Below, piece after piece: positions 1 through 9,216 of a stretch of DNA of 18,421 nucleotides. A model generated the notes under the pieces. That model was not told where the DNA came from, ran no database searches, and saw only the letters and a program-made list of their open reading frames with translations. Position 1 is the first letter of the stretch. Each line of letters opens with the position of its first letter. The position numbers and the translations under genes are program-made. The DNA is from Elusimicrobia bacterium HGW-Elusimicrobia-2 (GTDB lineage: Bacteria > CG03). The stretch is taken from assembly GCA_002841685.1 (NCBI GenBank), contig PHAM01000037.1, positions 1 through 18,421 on the forward strand, in the 5' to 3' direction.

Positions 1-97
1 AACATTGCTATGATCCCGCCTGTTGATCTTTGTTCTTTGCTTAAGAAAAAAATTGCTTTTTCAAATAAAAGGGGTTACGATGTATTTGCCGTTCCCT
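1..97 (+). repeat. Left copy of a 97-bp terminal inverted repeat
   Basis: Bases 1-97 are an exact reverse complement of bases 18325-18421, including a run of seven A. The match stops abruptly after base 97. Both copies lie at the very edge of the window. This fits a dispersed repeat on which an assembly broke, or the ends of an element or linear molecule; the sequence alone cannot separate these. Short open frames in it do not resemble a known protein. Confidence 0.95.
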
Positions 98-99
98 AT

Positions 100-123
100 C
101 TGCTCTTTTGTCTGCTCTTTTGT
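100..123 (+). repeat. Tandem 12-mer, two perfect copies
   Basis: The unit ctgctcttttgt occurs at 100-111 and again at 112-123 without a mismatch. It begins three bases inside the end of the left terminal repeat and lies in non-coding sequence. Confidence 0.9.
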
Positions 124-190
124 CAACTCTCCCCTCGGCGCCTGCCCGCCGCCTGTCCGCCGTGGCGGAGCAGACGGGGACTTTTCCCCA

Positions 191-236
191 CGCCTACCGG
201 CGGACTTTCACCCGCGCCTACCGGCGGACTTTCACC
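191..236 (+). repeat. Tandem repeat, two copies, 24-bp period
   Basis: A 22-base unit beginning cgcctaccggcgg occurs at 191-212 and 215-236, identical in both, giving a 24-bp period. Each unit contains the small palindrome ccgg. With only two adjacent copies and no spacer, this is not a CRISPR array. Confidence 0.9.
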
Positions 237-368
237 ATCGGCAGATCCTGGCTTTTTTTCTTGCGGTGGAATGATACCTTTTTCGATGGTATTTTAGTAT
301 TATCCAATGCAAGAGCTGTTAAAACAGAAATAAAATTGCTAAAATCCGCAATATGGAGATTTATTGAT

Positions 369-1775
369 ATGGGCACAATAAGGAAAAGCGGGCTTCGCGC
401 GTTTACCGGGATTTTTTTCTTTTCCCTGGCCGCGTTTTTCTATGCCGATTTTACAGCTGTCATTCATGCCGCGACTCCGGCGGAAATGGAAAAAATATTT
501 TCCCGTGCCGCTGATAAATACCTTGCCAAGGACTGGCCGGGGGCCATAGAGGATTTAAAAAAAGTCATAGCTGATGATCCGGGCAATCTCCGGGCCGTTG
601 GGCTTTTGGGAAGGGCGCTTACTTCGCAGGCCGCCGACCTGGCCGCAAAAGGGGAACTGGGAAAAGCTCTCAGCGTCGTTGATGAGGCTCTGACTTACTC
701 GCCTGAGCTCAAGGACGCGGCGGACACTAAAACAAAAATAGTTAAGGAGATAAAACAGCTGGAAGAAAAAGACGCTGAAGGCCGCAGCCGCAGGGCTTAT
801 GCCGAGCAGAGAAGAAAAGAAGAAGCGGCCTCCCGCCAGTCGCAGGAAGAAGAATACAACAAAAAAATAGAGAATGAGAAGCGTCAGCGCGAACTGAGAG
901 AAAAAAATCTCCTGGAACAGGTTAACCGCCAGAGCAAGGAAATACTGGACAGAAAAGAGGAGATAGAGATCCTGCGCCAGCAGACGAACACGATAGCCAC
1001 AAAGTGGCTGATGTATTTTTCCATAGCGGTGCTGCTGTCGATAGCGGTCAGCTATTATGTTTCATCAAAAATAGTCGATAATATCGCATCCCGCACACGG
1101 CGGCAGCTTGCGGACAGTTCCGACAGAATGACTGAACTTGTAAATGACCTTGCGCAGAAAAGTAACGCGACGGAATCTCTGACAGAGTTAAAAAACTCTC
1201 ATGCCGAGATCGTTTCCCAGCTCGCGAATCAGCGGTCAAACCCGATGGAGGAAAAACTGCTCGCCCAGACGGAAAATCTTATAAAAGTCGTGGAACAGGC
1301 GCAAGGCGCCTCTGACGGCGCGGTGAATAACATAGAGTTTGACGATGTCAGTTCCAGGCGTGTGATAACGGATATTTCGCCGTCAACCAGGTCAAGGGCG
1401 AAAAGCGTGGTCTCAATAGCGCAGACAATAAACAACCCGTCTCTGGCGGCGCGGCTGATCGCGCCCTATCTCAATGACGGCAGTAACAGGGTGCGTGCCA
1501 CGGCGGCGGCGGAAATGTTCAAGTTCGATCCGGCCGCATCGGAAAACACGCTCAAAGACATGGCCGCTTCAGAGAGCAAGTGGGACAGGCTTTCGGCCGC
1601 CTGGGCGGCGGGCGAGATAGCCCAGCTTTCGGTCATGGAAACGCTTGAAATCCTCATTGAGGATTATGAACCTCTGGTGAAAGCGCGGGCGGTAGCCGCG
1701 GCAAAGAAAGCCGAGGAGAAAATGAAAGGGAAGTTCCCCGCGACGCTGAGGGTAAAGCTCAGCCGCGGAAAGTAG
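369..1775 (+). CDS. Single-pass membrane protein with TPR, coiled coil and C-terminal HEAT-like domain
   Basis: The start at 369 was chosen because ggag lies about 11 bases upstream and the first residues form a signal peptide or anchor (hydrophobic about 11-33, then HAATPAEME). The frame is open further upstream, but only across repeats. The product has 468 residues. Residues about 36-110 look like TPR helices (the stretch [17 protein letters not shown]). About 120-210 is a charged Glu/Arg/Lys-rich coiled coil. About 213-233 ([19 protein letters not shown]) is a membrane helix, followed by an Arg-rich stretch that suggests an inside C-terminus. A second coiled coil follows, and about 360-460 has HEAT-like helical pairs ([29 protein letters not shown]). 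The inferred topology is TPR outside the cytoplasm and HEAT inside. The function is unknown; a scaffold or signal-transmitting role is a guess. The slipin gene begins 34 bases downstream, so the two are probably cotranscribed. Confidence 0.8.
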   Translation: MGTIRKSGLRAFTGIFFFSLAAFFYADFTAVIHAATPAEMEKIFSRAADKYLAKDWPGAIEDLKKVIADDPGNLRAVGLLGRALTSQAADLAAKGELGKALSVVDEALTYSPELKDAADTKTKIVKEIKQLEEKDAEGRSRRAYAEQRRKEEAASRQSQEEEYNKKIENEKRQRELREKNLLEQVNRQSKEILDRKEEIEILRQQTNTIATKWLMYFSIAVLLSIAVSYYVSSKIVDNIASRTRRQLADSSDRMTELVNDLAQKSNATESLTELKNSHAEIVSQLANQRSNPMEEKLLAQTENLIKVVEQAQGASDGAVNNIEFDDVSSRRVITDISPSTRSRAKSVVSIAQTINNPSLAARLIAPYLNDGSNRVRATAAAEMFKFDPAASENTLKDMAASESKWDRLSAAWAAGEIAQLSVMETLEILIEDYEPLVKARAVAAAKKAEEKMKGKFPATLRVKLSRGK

Positions 1776-1809
1776 GCGGGGTTTTAACCCCCGTGTTGTA
1801 GGAGGTATT

Positions 1810-2550
1810 ATGGGTTTTTTCCCGTTAGCGGTAATCGTTGTTATAATATTGTTCAACGCCGTAAGAATTGTTAAAGAATATGAGAGGGGCGTTATTTTCC
1901 GTCTCGGCCGGCTTGTGGGAGCGCGGGGCCCCGGGCTTTTTTTTCTTATACCCGGACTTGAAAAAATGGACAAGATAGACCTGCGCGTCGTTACTCTGGA
2001 TGTGCCGTCGCAGGATGTGATAACAAAAGACAATGTGCCGGTAAAAGTGAATGCCGTGTGCTATTTCAGGGTTATGGATCCTGAGAAAGCGATTGTTGAA
2101 ATAGAGGATTTTGTAATGGCGACGAGCCAGATCTCTCAAACAACCCTCAGGAGCGTCGTCGGACAGGCGGCTCTTGATGAGGTGCTGTCGTCCAGAGATA
2201 AAATTAACACGGAACTTCAGAAAATAATCGATCAGGCCACCGACCCGTGGGGAATCAAGGTGTCCCGGGTTGAGATAAAAGATGTGCAGCTTCCCGCGGA
2301 TATGCAAAGGGCCATAGCCCGTCAGGCGGAAGCCGAACGCGACCGCCGCGCGAAAGTGATACACGCGCAGGGGGAATTTGAGGCGTCCGTGAAACTTACC
2401 GAAGCGGCCAAGATCATAGACCAGTCTCCGTCGGCCATACAGCTGAGATATCTTCAGACGCTCACCGAAATAGCCACGGAGAACAATTCGGTCACGGTTT
2501 TTCCCGTGCCGATAGATATCCTGAGGGCAATAACGCAGAAAAAAAGCTGA
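1810..2550 (+). CDS. Slipin (stomatin/SPFH family membrane protein)
   Basis: The 246-residue protein starts with one hydrophobic helix (residues about 3-17) followed by [19 protein letters not shown], the typical entry into the SPFH domain of bacterial slipins. Other family marks are [30 protein letters not shown], the RDKIN segment, and the helical stretch [20 protein letters not shown] before a short C-terminal oligomerisation part. The length is usual for slipins. Such proteins form ring or cage assemblies on the membrane and organise microdomains. Partners of the NfeD type often sit next to slipins, but none is present here. Instead the upstream neighbour is the TPR/HEAT membrane protein, which may be its partner (inference). 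A strong ribosome site, aggagg, lies just before the ATG. Confidence 0.93.
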   Translation: MGFFPLAVIVVIILFNAVRIVKEYERGVIFRLGRLVGARGPGLFFLIPGLEKMDKIDLRVVTLDVPSQDVITKDNVPVKVNAVCYFRVMDPEKAIVEIEDFVMATSQISQTTLRSVVGQAALDEVLSSRDKINTELQKIIDQATDPWGIKVSRVEIKDVQLPADMQRAIARQAEAERDRRAKVIHAQGEFEASVKLTEAAKIIDQSPSAIQLRYLQTLTEIATENNSVTVFPVPIDILRAITQKKS

Positions 2551-2605
2551 CTTTTTAAAACTTCGGCCTGAAGATGCAGGGTAGCAAAACGATGCGGAGG
2601 AGGGT

Positions 2606-4381
2606 ATGCAGGAAATGCTTAGATTTTTTGCGCGGTTTGCCCTCCCTGCAGGCTTGTTTTTGATTTGCGCGGGTTTACTGCGGGCGAATTTTCTTGACAT
2701 TCCTGTCGGCGCAAAAGCGGCGGCTCTTGGGGGCGCTTTTTCTTCTTTTCCGGATGACGGCAGCATTTTGAAATGGAACCCGGCGGGGCTTGCGAAAATA
2801 AATCAAAAGCAGATTTATATTGCGCATATGCCGTTGTGGCTGGATACGGATTTTAGTTTTTTCTCGTATGTTCAGCCGTCTTTAAAAAAGGAACAAACCT
2901 TTGCCGCCGGATTTTGCCGTTTGGTGAGCGGATGTTTTATCGCAAGGCAGTCAATTTTTGACGCGGGGGAAGAATTTGATATTGCGCATCATGCGGTTCT
3001 TCTTTCGGGAGCGAGGAAAATTTCAAACAAAATATACACGGGGGCGAATTTCAAATTTATCAATTCACGGATATACAGGAAAAGCGCTTCCGGGTATGGT
3101 TGTGATGCGGGGTTATTTTCTGATTTTAAGGAAAATATGACCGCCGGACTTTTTGTTGAGAATTTAATTACTCCGTCTCTTTCATGGGAAACAGAAAGAG
3201 AAAAATTCTCCCGGATTTTTTCGGCGGGAAGCGCGTACAAGTTTAGAAACTACTTATTCGTTCTTAATCTCAGAAAGAAAAAAAATATCCCGCTTGAGAA
3301 AGGAGCCGGCGCTGAATACACGAAGGGAATTTTCAGTTTAAGAGGGGGTTTTAATGAGAATTTCAGGTTCGGCGCGGGAATAAAAAAGAATTCTTTTTCA
3401 CTCAATTACTGCTTTGCTTTTCACGATCTCGGCGGAAATCACACGTTTGATTTTGCGCGGAGCTTCGGCCAGGTAAGGGGCGAAAAGATAAAGAAAATCA
3501 CAAAAAGATACGCTAAAAACCTTTCAAAAAATTATTTCAAAAAAGGCCTTGATTACTACAACCAACAGAAGTATGAACTGGCTCTTGCGGAGTGGGATAA
3601 GGCACTGATATGGACTCCTGAAAATAACGAAATTAAACAGCGCCTTGATGAGGTTTCCGAACAGCTGGATATTCTTGTAAACAGAAAGCTTCTTGAACGG
3701 CATCTGACAGCCGGTTATAAATTTTATTCACAAGGAGAACTGCGGGAATCGCTTAAAGAATGGGAGAGCGTTCTTCTCTTTGACCCGCTAAACGAGCGGG
3801 CAAATGAATACATTTCAAAAATTAAAGAAAAATTCGGCGATGAAGAAAGGCGGGCGGTTGAGGAAAAAATGCTCTTAAGAAAACAGGCGAGGATAAACGT
3901 TTTGATTGAAAAAGGAGAGGGCCTTCTTTCAAAAGATAAACCGAATGAGGCGATAAAAGTGTTTAAGAAAGCGCGGATATTTGCTCCGGATAACAAAGTC
4001 ATTTCTTCTCTTCTCGTAAAAGCGGAAAAGAACAAAGAAACGCTTTTTGAAGAATATTTTTCAAAAGGACAGGGCTTTTACAGCCGGAAAAATTATACCG
4101 AAGCGGTAAAAAATATAAAATACGCTCTCACTTTCAAGGAAAGCAAACAAGCTCTTGATTTGCTTAACGTAATAAAACAGGAATCCGCGAAGGAGCTGCC
4201 GAAAGTGAGCCAATCGGAAATTGACAAAATGTATTATCTTTCGGCTGACCTCTATTTCAAACAACAGTATGAAGAAGCGGGAAAAATTCTTGATGAAATC
4301 CTGAAAAAAGCTCCGTTGAATGAAAACGCGTTAAAATTAAAACAGAAAGTTGCCGCCACGCTTGAGGTAATTAAAAAATGA
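2606..4381 (+). CDS. PorV/PorQ-like outer-membrane protein with C-terminal TPR repeats
   Basis: Residues 1-28 are a signal peptide (hydrophobic core LPAGLFLICAGLL, likely cut near RAN). Residues about 29-295 match the PorV/PorQ-like (UPF0164-type) barrel: VGAKAAALGGAF, then WNPAGLAKI, and later alternating short strands ending in an aromatic-rich FHDLGGNHTFDFARSFG. From about 308 to 591 there are five or so TPR-like repeats of the pattern seen in KGLDYYNQQKYELALAEWDK. In type IX secretion PorV helps move cargo at the outer membrane; that role here is inferred. The ribosome site ggagg lies about 7 bases before the ATG. A second ATG three codons later is possible. The stop overlaps the next start by 4 bp (ATGA), which indicates translational coupling to the large FN3 protein. 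The gene is more AT-rich than the slipin upstream. A paralogue with the same domain order lies at 16693-18285. Confidence 0.85.
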   Translation: MQEMLRFFARFALPAGLFLICAGLLRANFLDIPVGAKAAALGGAFSSFPDDGSILKWNPAGLAKINQKQIYIAHMPLWLDTDFSFFSYVQPSLKKEQTFAAGFCRLVSGCFIARQSIFDAGEEFDIAHHAVLLSGARKISNKIYTGANFKFINSRIYRKSASGYGCDAGLFSDFKENMTAGLFVENLITPSLSWETEREKFSRIFSAGSAYKFRNYLFVLNLRKKKNIPLEKGAGAEYTKGIFSLRGGFNENFRFGAGIKKNSFSLNYCFAFHDLGGNHTFDFARSFGQVRGEKIKKITKRYAKNLSKNYFKKGLDYYNQQKYELALAEWDKALIWTPENNEIKQRLDEVSEQLDILVNRKLLERHLTAGYKFYSQGELRESLKEWESVLLFDPLNERANEYISKIKEKFGDEERRAVEEKMLLRKQARINVLIEKGEGLLSKDKPNEAIKVFKKARIFAPDNKVISSLLVKAEKNKETLFEEYFSKGQGFYSRKNYTEAVKNIKYALTFKESKQALDLLNVIKQESAKELPKVSQSEIDKMYYLSADLYFKQQYEEAGKILDEILKKAPLNENALKLKQKVAATLEVIKK

Positions 4382-7300
4382 CAGGAAAAATCTGTAACGC
4401 GGCAAAAAGAATTTTTTTAGGATTTTTAATTATAATTTTTTGGGCAGGCAATGTTTTTTCTGCTGAAAAAAATTGGGTAGGTAAGAGTTCATCTGATGCA
4501 GATGAACCGAATAACTGGTTACAATTGAGTGTTCCACAGGACGGAGACAGTGTTGTTTTTGATAAAATTAGCAACGATTGCTCTTGGAATATTTCTCCTG
4601 AAATTTCATCTTTTACAGTAACGACGAATTATACAGGCGCCATAAATGTAACTGTGTCAAGTTTTTCCGTCACTTCAAAATTTTCGCTTCAAAACGGAAA
4701 TTTTAATTTGAAATTTTCAACGATAAATTTCGGCGGCGATTTTGAAAGAGGCACTTTTGCCGTCTTTAATTCCGGGGGCGGCAGGTGCGTTTTTAACGGA
4801 ACGGCGCTTCAGAAAATATCAATTACGGGGGGTGTGATAGGCCCCGTTCAGACATTTAATGATTTTGAAATTTATTCTTCAAGCGGAGTTTTATCGGAAG
4901 TTGATCTTGAAGTTTTAGGTGATTTTCAAATCTCATCCGGCGCCTTCAGTTTAAGCGGTAATGAGGCCGGAATTTGGGGCGATTTTACGGTAAAAGCCGG
5001 AAACATTCTTCCGAACGGAAGTTTTGTTTTTAAAGGGGGAGAAACGCAAAATATTGAAATTATCCCGCAGGTGAATATAAATTCGTTTGTAATTGCCTCT
5101 TCTTCGGATGTGTGCGTTATTTCGAATGTTTCCTCAGTGAATTCTTTAACTGTTGAAACGGGAAATCTGAAAATACAAAACCGTAAATTTGAAACGGATG
5201 CGGTTGTAATTGAGAACACGGGGCAGTTTACCGTCCTAAATTCAACGATTAACGGCTTTGGCGCAAATTATTTAAATTTTCTTTCTTCGGGCATTTTAGA
5301 TTTCAATAATCTTATCATTGAACAGGCGGATTCCGTCATAATTTCAAACGGTTTCGTGTCGCTGTCCAAAATGATTTTCAAAAACCTTTCCCCGGGCACA
5401 ACGGCGGTAAATTTTCTCCTAAAAGACGATATGGTTTATAATTTTTCCGATTTTTATTTTGATGGCACAGTGGGGGTAAATTTTTACGCTCCGGCCAAAA
5501 CATCAGGAAAAATCAATTTTATAAATTCCGCGGGAGCAAAAACGGGGCCTTGTTTTGAAAACGATCCTAACGGGGTTGTTTTCTGGGGAGATGTTTCTCC
5601 CCCCGTTTCTTCAATTACTTCGGCCGCCGACGGAAAAAGTTATAATATTTCCGGAATCAATCCCGTATCGGGACTCGCGTCCGACACCGGCTGGGGTGTG
5701 AAAAATGTTTACCTGAGAATTTATGATAATGATGACAGGCTTTATTGGTCCGAAGGATTGCAGAAATGGATTGGAATTTCTCAATGGACGAGCACCGACG
5801 GCGCCGCTGTCTGGCAGTTTAATACGGAAAATGTTTCTTTTAGCCAGAATCACGAATATCTGCTGAATTCCAGAGCGCTTGACTGGGATGAAAACAATGA
5901 GGTCAATTTTTCTACAAAAACAATTTTTTATGATGATGTTTCACCGTGCGCCGTATCTGTGCTTTCCGCTTTTCCCGGCGAAGATGAAGGGGAAATTTCT
6001 CTGACATGGTCCGCTCCGGGTGACGACGGCACAAGCGGCAATTTTACGGGCAAATTTAGAATAGATTACAGCACAAAGGCGGATTATGGATTTCAAAGCG
6101 CTAATTACAAATTACAAATTTCAACAAGTGACTGTAAACCGTTGAGCGGTTGGGGGCGCACTATTACAGGGCTGACGCCGGCCGCCACATATTATTTCAG
6201 GTTGTGGTCGGCTGATGAAGTGCCGAATATATCCGTGATTTCAAACGGCGCAACTTCATGGGCTTATATCCAGCCGCCCGGCGCGCCTCAATTCGCCGGT
6301 GAGGCCGTTTCCGCTTTAAAAATTAATTGGCGCTGGAGTGACGTTGAAAAAGAAAACGGTTACCGGCTGAGAAATGAAAGCGGGGAAATTATAGAAACGC
6401 TCGCGAAAGATGCGACTTTTTTTGTTGAAGGAAATCTTTCGCCGAACGCTTCCTATTGGCGGCATATTGAGGCATATAATATTTCGGGCTCAAGTTTTAG
6501 CTCTCCCGCGATTGTGTATACGCGCGCGAAAACGCCGGTTGAAGGAGAATTTTCGAGCGTAACATCCGGCAAAATAACGGCAAACTGGACAAGTAACGGC
6601 AATCCGCCTTATACGGAATACTTCTGTGAATGCTCGTCAGTTTCCGCCGGAGGCCCTTTCTTTAAGGATTCCGGATGGATTGTAAATTACGGCTATGAGT
6701 TTTCGGGATTGACTGCGGTCACCGTTTATTATTTCAGGACGAAAGCGAAAAACGGCGATGAATTTTCTACGGAATGGGTTTTACTCGGTTCCACGAAAAC
6801 GCTTTCCCCTGTTCAAAACGCTCCTGCCGCGCCATCTGAATTTAATGGCATTGCCCTTTCGGACGCGCAGATAAAATGGAGATGGAAAGACAACTCATCC
6901 GGTTCTTCACAAGAAGACGGTTTCAAAATTTATACTGCGACAGGCGGATGGATAAAAGAACTGTCGCCGGACACGACTTTTTTTGTTGAAGAAAATTTTT
7001 CGCCGAATGCGGAATACGCTCGATTTTGCGAAGCATATAATGTTAAAGGATCAAGCGGCTCATCAATTTCTTCCGCATGGACTTTTTCAAGAAAGCCGTC
7101 AAACCTTTATTTTACAAACATATCGTCGGTTGCTATTACGTCAAACTGGAATTCAAACGCAAATCCGCAGGGGACGGAATATCAGATTGACTGCTCTGAA
7201 AATGAAAATTTTTCCGTAATAAAAGCGTCTTCAAACTGGATTACGAATTTAAGTTTCAAATCCGGCGGTCTTTCGCCGGGAACAAAATATTATTTCAGAG

Positions 7301-9216
7301 TGCGTTCAAAAAATTCCGTCAGCGAAACGAGCCCTTATTTGGAAAATTCGGTTACCACTCTTTCCCCCGACAGCATCCCCCCGGCGAAAATAACGTCTCT
7401 TTCCGCCATAACCGGCGCGGATGAAGGCGAAATAAATCTTTACTGGATTGCCCCTGGCGACGACGGAAAGGAAGGTGACCTTCACAATAGTTTTTTTACG
7501 ATTTATTACGCCACTTTTGCCGTCGGGAATCTGTCCGAGGCGAACACTTTGGTAATAAGCACAAACACAGGCGCTCTTTCAAATCAGTCAAAAACGATTA
7601 CAGGACTTTTTCCGGGGAAAACGCACTATTTTGGAATAAAAACAACGGATGATTCGGGAAACAGATCCGTTCTTTCAAGCACGGTTTCCGCTTCCGCCTG
7701 CGATCTTCCGCCGGCTATACCGGCGGGGCTGGCGCTTTCGCCGGGAAACGGAAAGATTTTTGTGTCATGGAATGAAAACGCCGAGACTGACATAAAGGAG
7801 TATCACGTTTATTATTCAACAACATCCGGCGTTTCGGAAACAAATTTTATTGCGAAAATTTCAACGGAGAGCGCGTCGGTTGTTCTTGACGGTCTTACTA
7901 ACGGGACGGTTTATTTTGTGAGAATGAAGGTTTCCGACATCGGAGATAAGTTCAGCGATTTCTCGGTTGAAAAATCCCTCGCGCCTTCTCAGCCGGGAGC
8001 GCCGACGCGTTTGGTTCTTTCTCTCGGCTGGACACAGACGCACCCCGGCGATGAGTTCCCTATAGCGGGCGATAATCTTATTATAAGCGTCTACAGTTAC
8101 GAGGTAAAAGTTGACACATTTACGGGATGGGTGGTCATTGGTACGACAGACCCCGAAGCTGAATTTTTGGAGGACACATATCAAGACCCCGGAATATTTT
8201 TTAACAACGAAAATGATGAGATTATTCCGCCTAAATTTCTGAAATTCCGGACTGCGGGAACGCACAAGATTACCGCCTGTGTGAAAGACGATGAAGATAT
8301 AAAAGGCGAAATTGAAATAGAAGTTTTACCCGAAGAGGCCGCCAGTTTTAACATTATAATTTCATCTTCTTTGACAGTGGGCGCGACAACAATGACGGTT
8401 GAGGCGGTCGGGAAAAACCTCACCCGCGCGGTAAATTATCAGGGGATTGCCGCTTTTAGCGGTGATTCGTCAATTCAGCTTCCCGTGGAAACGCAATTTC
8501 ACAGCGCCTACGGCGGAATTCACACATTTGATGCGACATTCACAAAACCCGGCGATTTCGCAATTAGCGTTTATGACAGAGACGCTTCTCAAATTACCGG
8601 CGAAGCTAATGTTTCCGTGGAGGGGTCGGAAGAGTTAAGCTGTTTTGAATTTGATTTGCCCTGTGAAATTTACTCCGGGCGGAGTTTTTCACTGCAAGTT
8701 TCTGCAAAAGACATTTACGGCAACACTGTCGGGGATTTTTCTGAAACGGTGAATTTTGCTCTTTCAAGCGGTTTTCTTTATATTGAAAAATCGCCTGTTT
8801 TTGAGAGCGGCATATTTCAGTCAAATACGATTATAGAATATCAGGGTTCCGGCAGCGTCGTATTATCGGCGTCCTATGAGCAGATTTTAACAACTCGGTC
8901 GCTAACGCTTGCTATAACGGGCGCTGATTTGAATGCAATCGCATGGCCTGTTCCGGGCAATCCCGACAGAGAACCAATCAATATCAGGTTTTTTCTTAAA
9001 GAATCCGCGAAAGCGAAAATAACTATTTATACGCTTGGCGGAAAATTTGTCAGGGATGCTGAAATTCACGGAAGTCCCGGCGCGAATATCTTTCAGTGGC
9101 GGGGGAAGGATGATTGGGGAAATTCCGTTTTGAGCGACGGCTACATAGTTTTTATTGAAAAAAAATATCCGTCAGGGACAGAAACGGAAAAATTCAAGAT
9201 TGCGGTTTTAAGATGA
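4378..9216 (+). CDS. Giant secreted protein: beta-rich N-terminus, seven FN3-like modules, FlgD-like C-terminus
   Basis: The protein has 1612 residues. Residues 1-28 are a signal peptide (hydrophobic FLGFLIIIFWAG, likely cut near VFSA). About 30-400 is rich in short Ser/Asn/Gly strands, typical of a beta-helix or adhesin-like fold, and starts with a W..P..GD.VVF motif. About 407-520 is an Ig-like domain. Fibronectin-III-like modules begin near 521, 631, 717, 811, 907, 996 and 1111, with recurring signatures such as WSAPGDDG and TYYFR. About 1208-1517 holds further Ig-like domains. Residues about 1518-1612 resemble the FlgD-like/type IX C-terminal domain (PVPGNPDREPINIRFFL, KITIYTLGG, WRGKDDWGN, DGYIVFI). 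It overlaps both neighbours by 4 bp. It is probably exported to the cell surface with help from the PorV-like protein and may bind a surface or polymer. The exact ligand is unknown. Confidence 0.88.
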   Translation: MTGKICNAAKRIFLGFLIIIFWAGNVFSAEKNWVGKSSSDADEPNNWLQLSVPQDGDSVVFDKISNDCSWNISPEISSFTVTTNYTGAINVTVSSFSVTSKFSLQNGNFNLKFSTINFGGDFERGTFAVFNSGGGRCVFNGTALQKISITGGVIGPVQTFNDFEIYSSSGVLSEVDLEVLGDFQISSGAFSLSGNEAGIWGDFTVKAGNILPNGSFVFKGGETQNIEIIPQVNINSFVIASSSDVCVISNVSSVNSLTVETGNLKIQNRKFETDAVVIENTGQFTVLNSTINGFGANYLNFLSSGILDFNNLIIEQADSVIISNGFVSLSKMIFKNLSPGTTAVNFLLKDDMVYNFSDFYFDGTVGVNFYAPAKTSGKINFINSAGAKTGPCFENDPNGVVFWGDVSPPVSSITSAADGKSYNISGINPVSGLASDTGWGVKNVYLRIYDNDDRLYWSEGLQKWIGISQWTSTDGAAVWQFNTENVSFSQNHEYLLNSRALDWDENNEVNFSTKTIFYDDVSPCAVSVLSAFPGEDEGEISLTWSAPGDDGTSGNFTGKFRIDYSTKADYGFQSANYKLQISTSDCKPLSGWGRTITGLTPAATYYFRLWSADEVPNISVISNGATSWAYIQPPGAPQFAGEAVSALKINWRWSDVEKENGYRLRNESGEIIETLAKDATFFVEGNLSPNASYWRHIEAYNISGSSFSSPAIVYTRAKTPVEGEFSSVTSGKITANWTSNGNPPYTEYFCECSSVSAGGPFFKDSGWIVNYGYEFSGLTAVTVYYFRTKAKNGDEFSTEWVLLGSTKTLSPVQNAPAAPSEFNGIALSDAQIKWRWKDNSSGSSQEDGFKIYTATGGWIKELSPDTTFFVEENFSPNAEYARFCEAYNVKGSSGSSISSAWTFSRKPSNLYFTNISSVAITSNWNSNANPQGTEYQIDCSENENFSVIKASSNWITNLSFKSGGLSPGTKYYFRVRSKNSVSETSPYLENSVTTLSPDSIPPAKITSLSAITGADEGEINLYWIAPGDDGKEGDLHNSFFTIYYATFAVGNLSEANTLVISTNTGALSNQSKTITGLFPGKTHYFGIKTTDDSGNRSVLSSTVSASACDLPPAIPAGLALSPGNGKIFVSWNENAETDIKEYHVYYSTTSGVSETNFIAKISTESASVVLDGLTNGTVYFVRMKVSDIGDKFSDFSVEKSLAPSQPGAPTRLVLSLGWTQTHPGDEFPIAGDNLIISVYSYEVKVDTFTGWVVIGTTDPEAEFLEDTYQDPGIFFNNENDEIIPPKFLKFRTAGTHKITACVKDDEDIKGEIEIEVLPEEAASFNIIISSSLTVGATTMTVEAVGKNLTRAVNYQGIAAFSGDSSIQLPVETQFHSAYGGIHTFDATFTKPGDFAISVYDRDASQITGEANVSVEGSEELSCFEFDLPCEIYSGRSFSLQVSAKDIYGNTVGDFSETVNFALSSGFLYIEKSPVFESGIFQSNTIIEYQGSGSVVLSASYEQILTTRSLTLAITGADLNAIAWPVPGNPDREPINIRFFLKESAKAKITIYTLGGKFVRDAEIHGSPGANIFQWRGKDDWGNSVLSDGYIVFIEKKYPSGTETEKFKIAVLR

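Larger units (their letters stand above)
98..368. other. Gene-free, repeat-rich leader region
   Basis: No convincing gene lies here. An open frame from base 108 runs into the first real gene, but its first 87 codons cross tandem repeats and palindromes and look non-coding. The GC-rich part holds two hairpins. One at 153-173 has arms tccgcc/ggcgga, with outer ctg/cag pairs and one bulged base. The other at 176-189 has arms gggga/tcccc. The last hundred bases are AT-rich and may hold the promoter for the gene at 369, but no clear -35/-10 pair is visible. Confidence 0.7.

Noticed and set aside
191-236. CRISPR-like repeat
   Set aside because: There are two directly adjacent copies with no spacer and no cas genes in the window.
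10-297. Short open frames inside and next to the terminal repeats (also 18214-18399)
   Set aside because: They lie in repeats, have no recognisable domain and appear in both copies only because the repeat is identical.
108-368. An 87-codon N-terminal extension of the gene at 369
   Set aside because: It crosses tandem repeats and palindromes, shows low-complexity Arg/Thr repeats, and the signal-peptide start at 369 has a ribosome site.
1825-2766. A 313-codon minus-strand open frame over the slipin gene
   Set aside because: It mirrors a clearly recognisable slipin on the other strand and has no family features.
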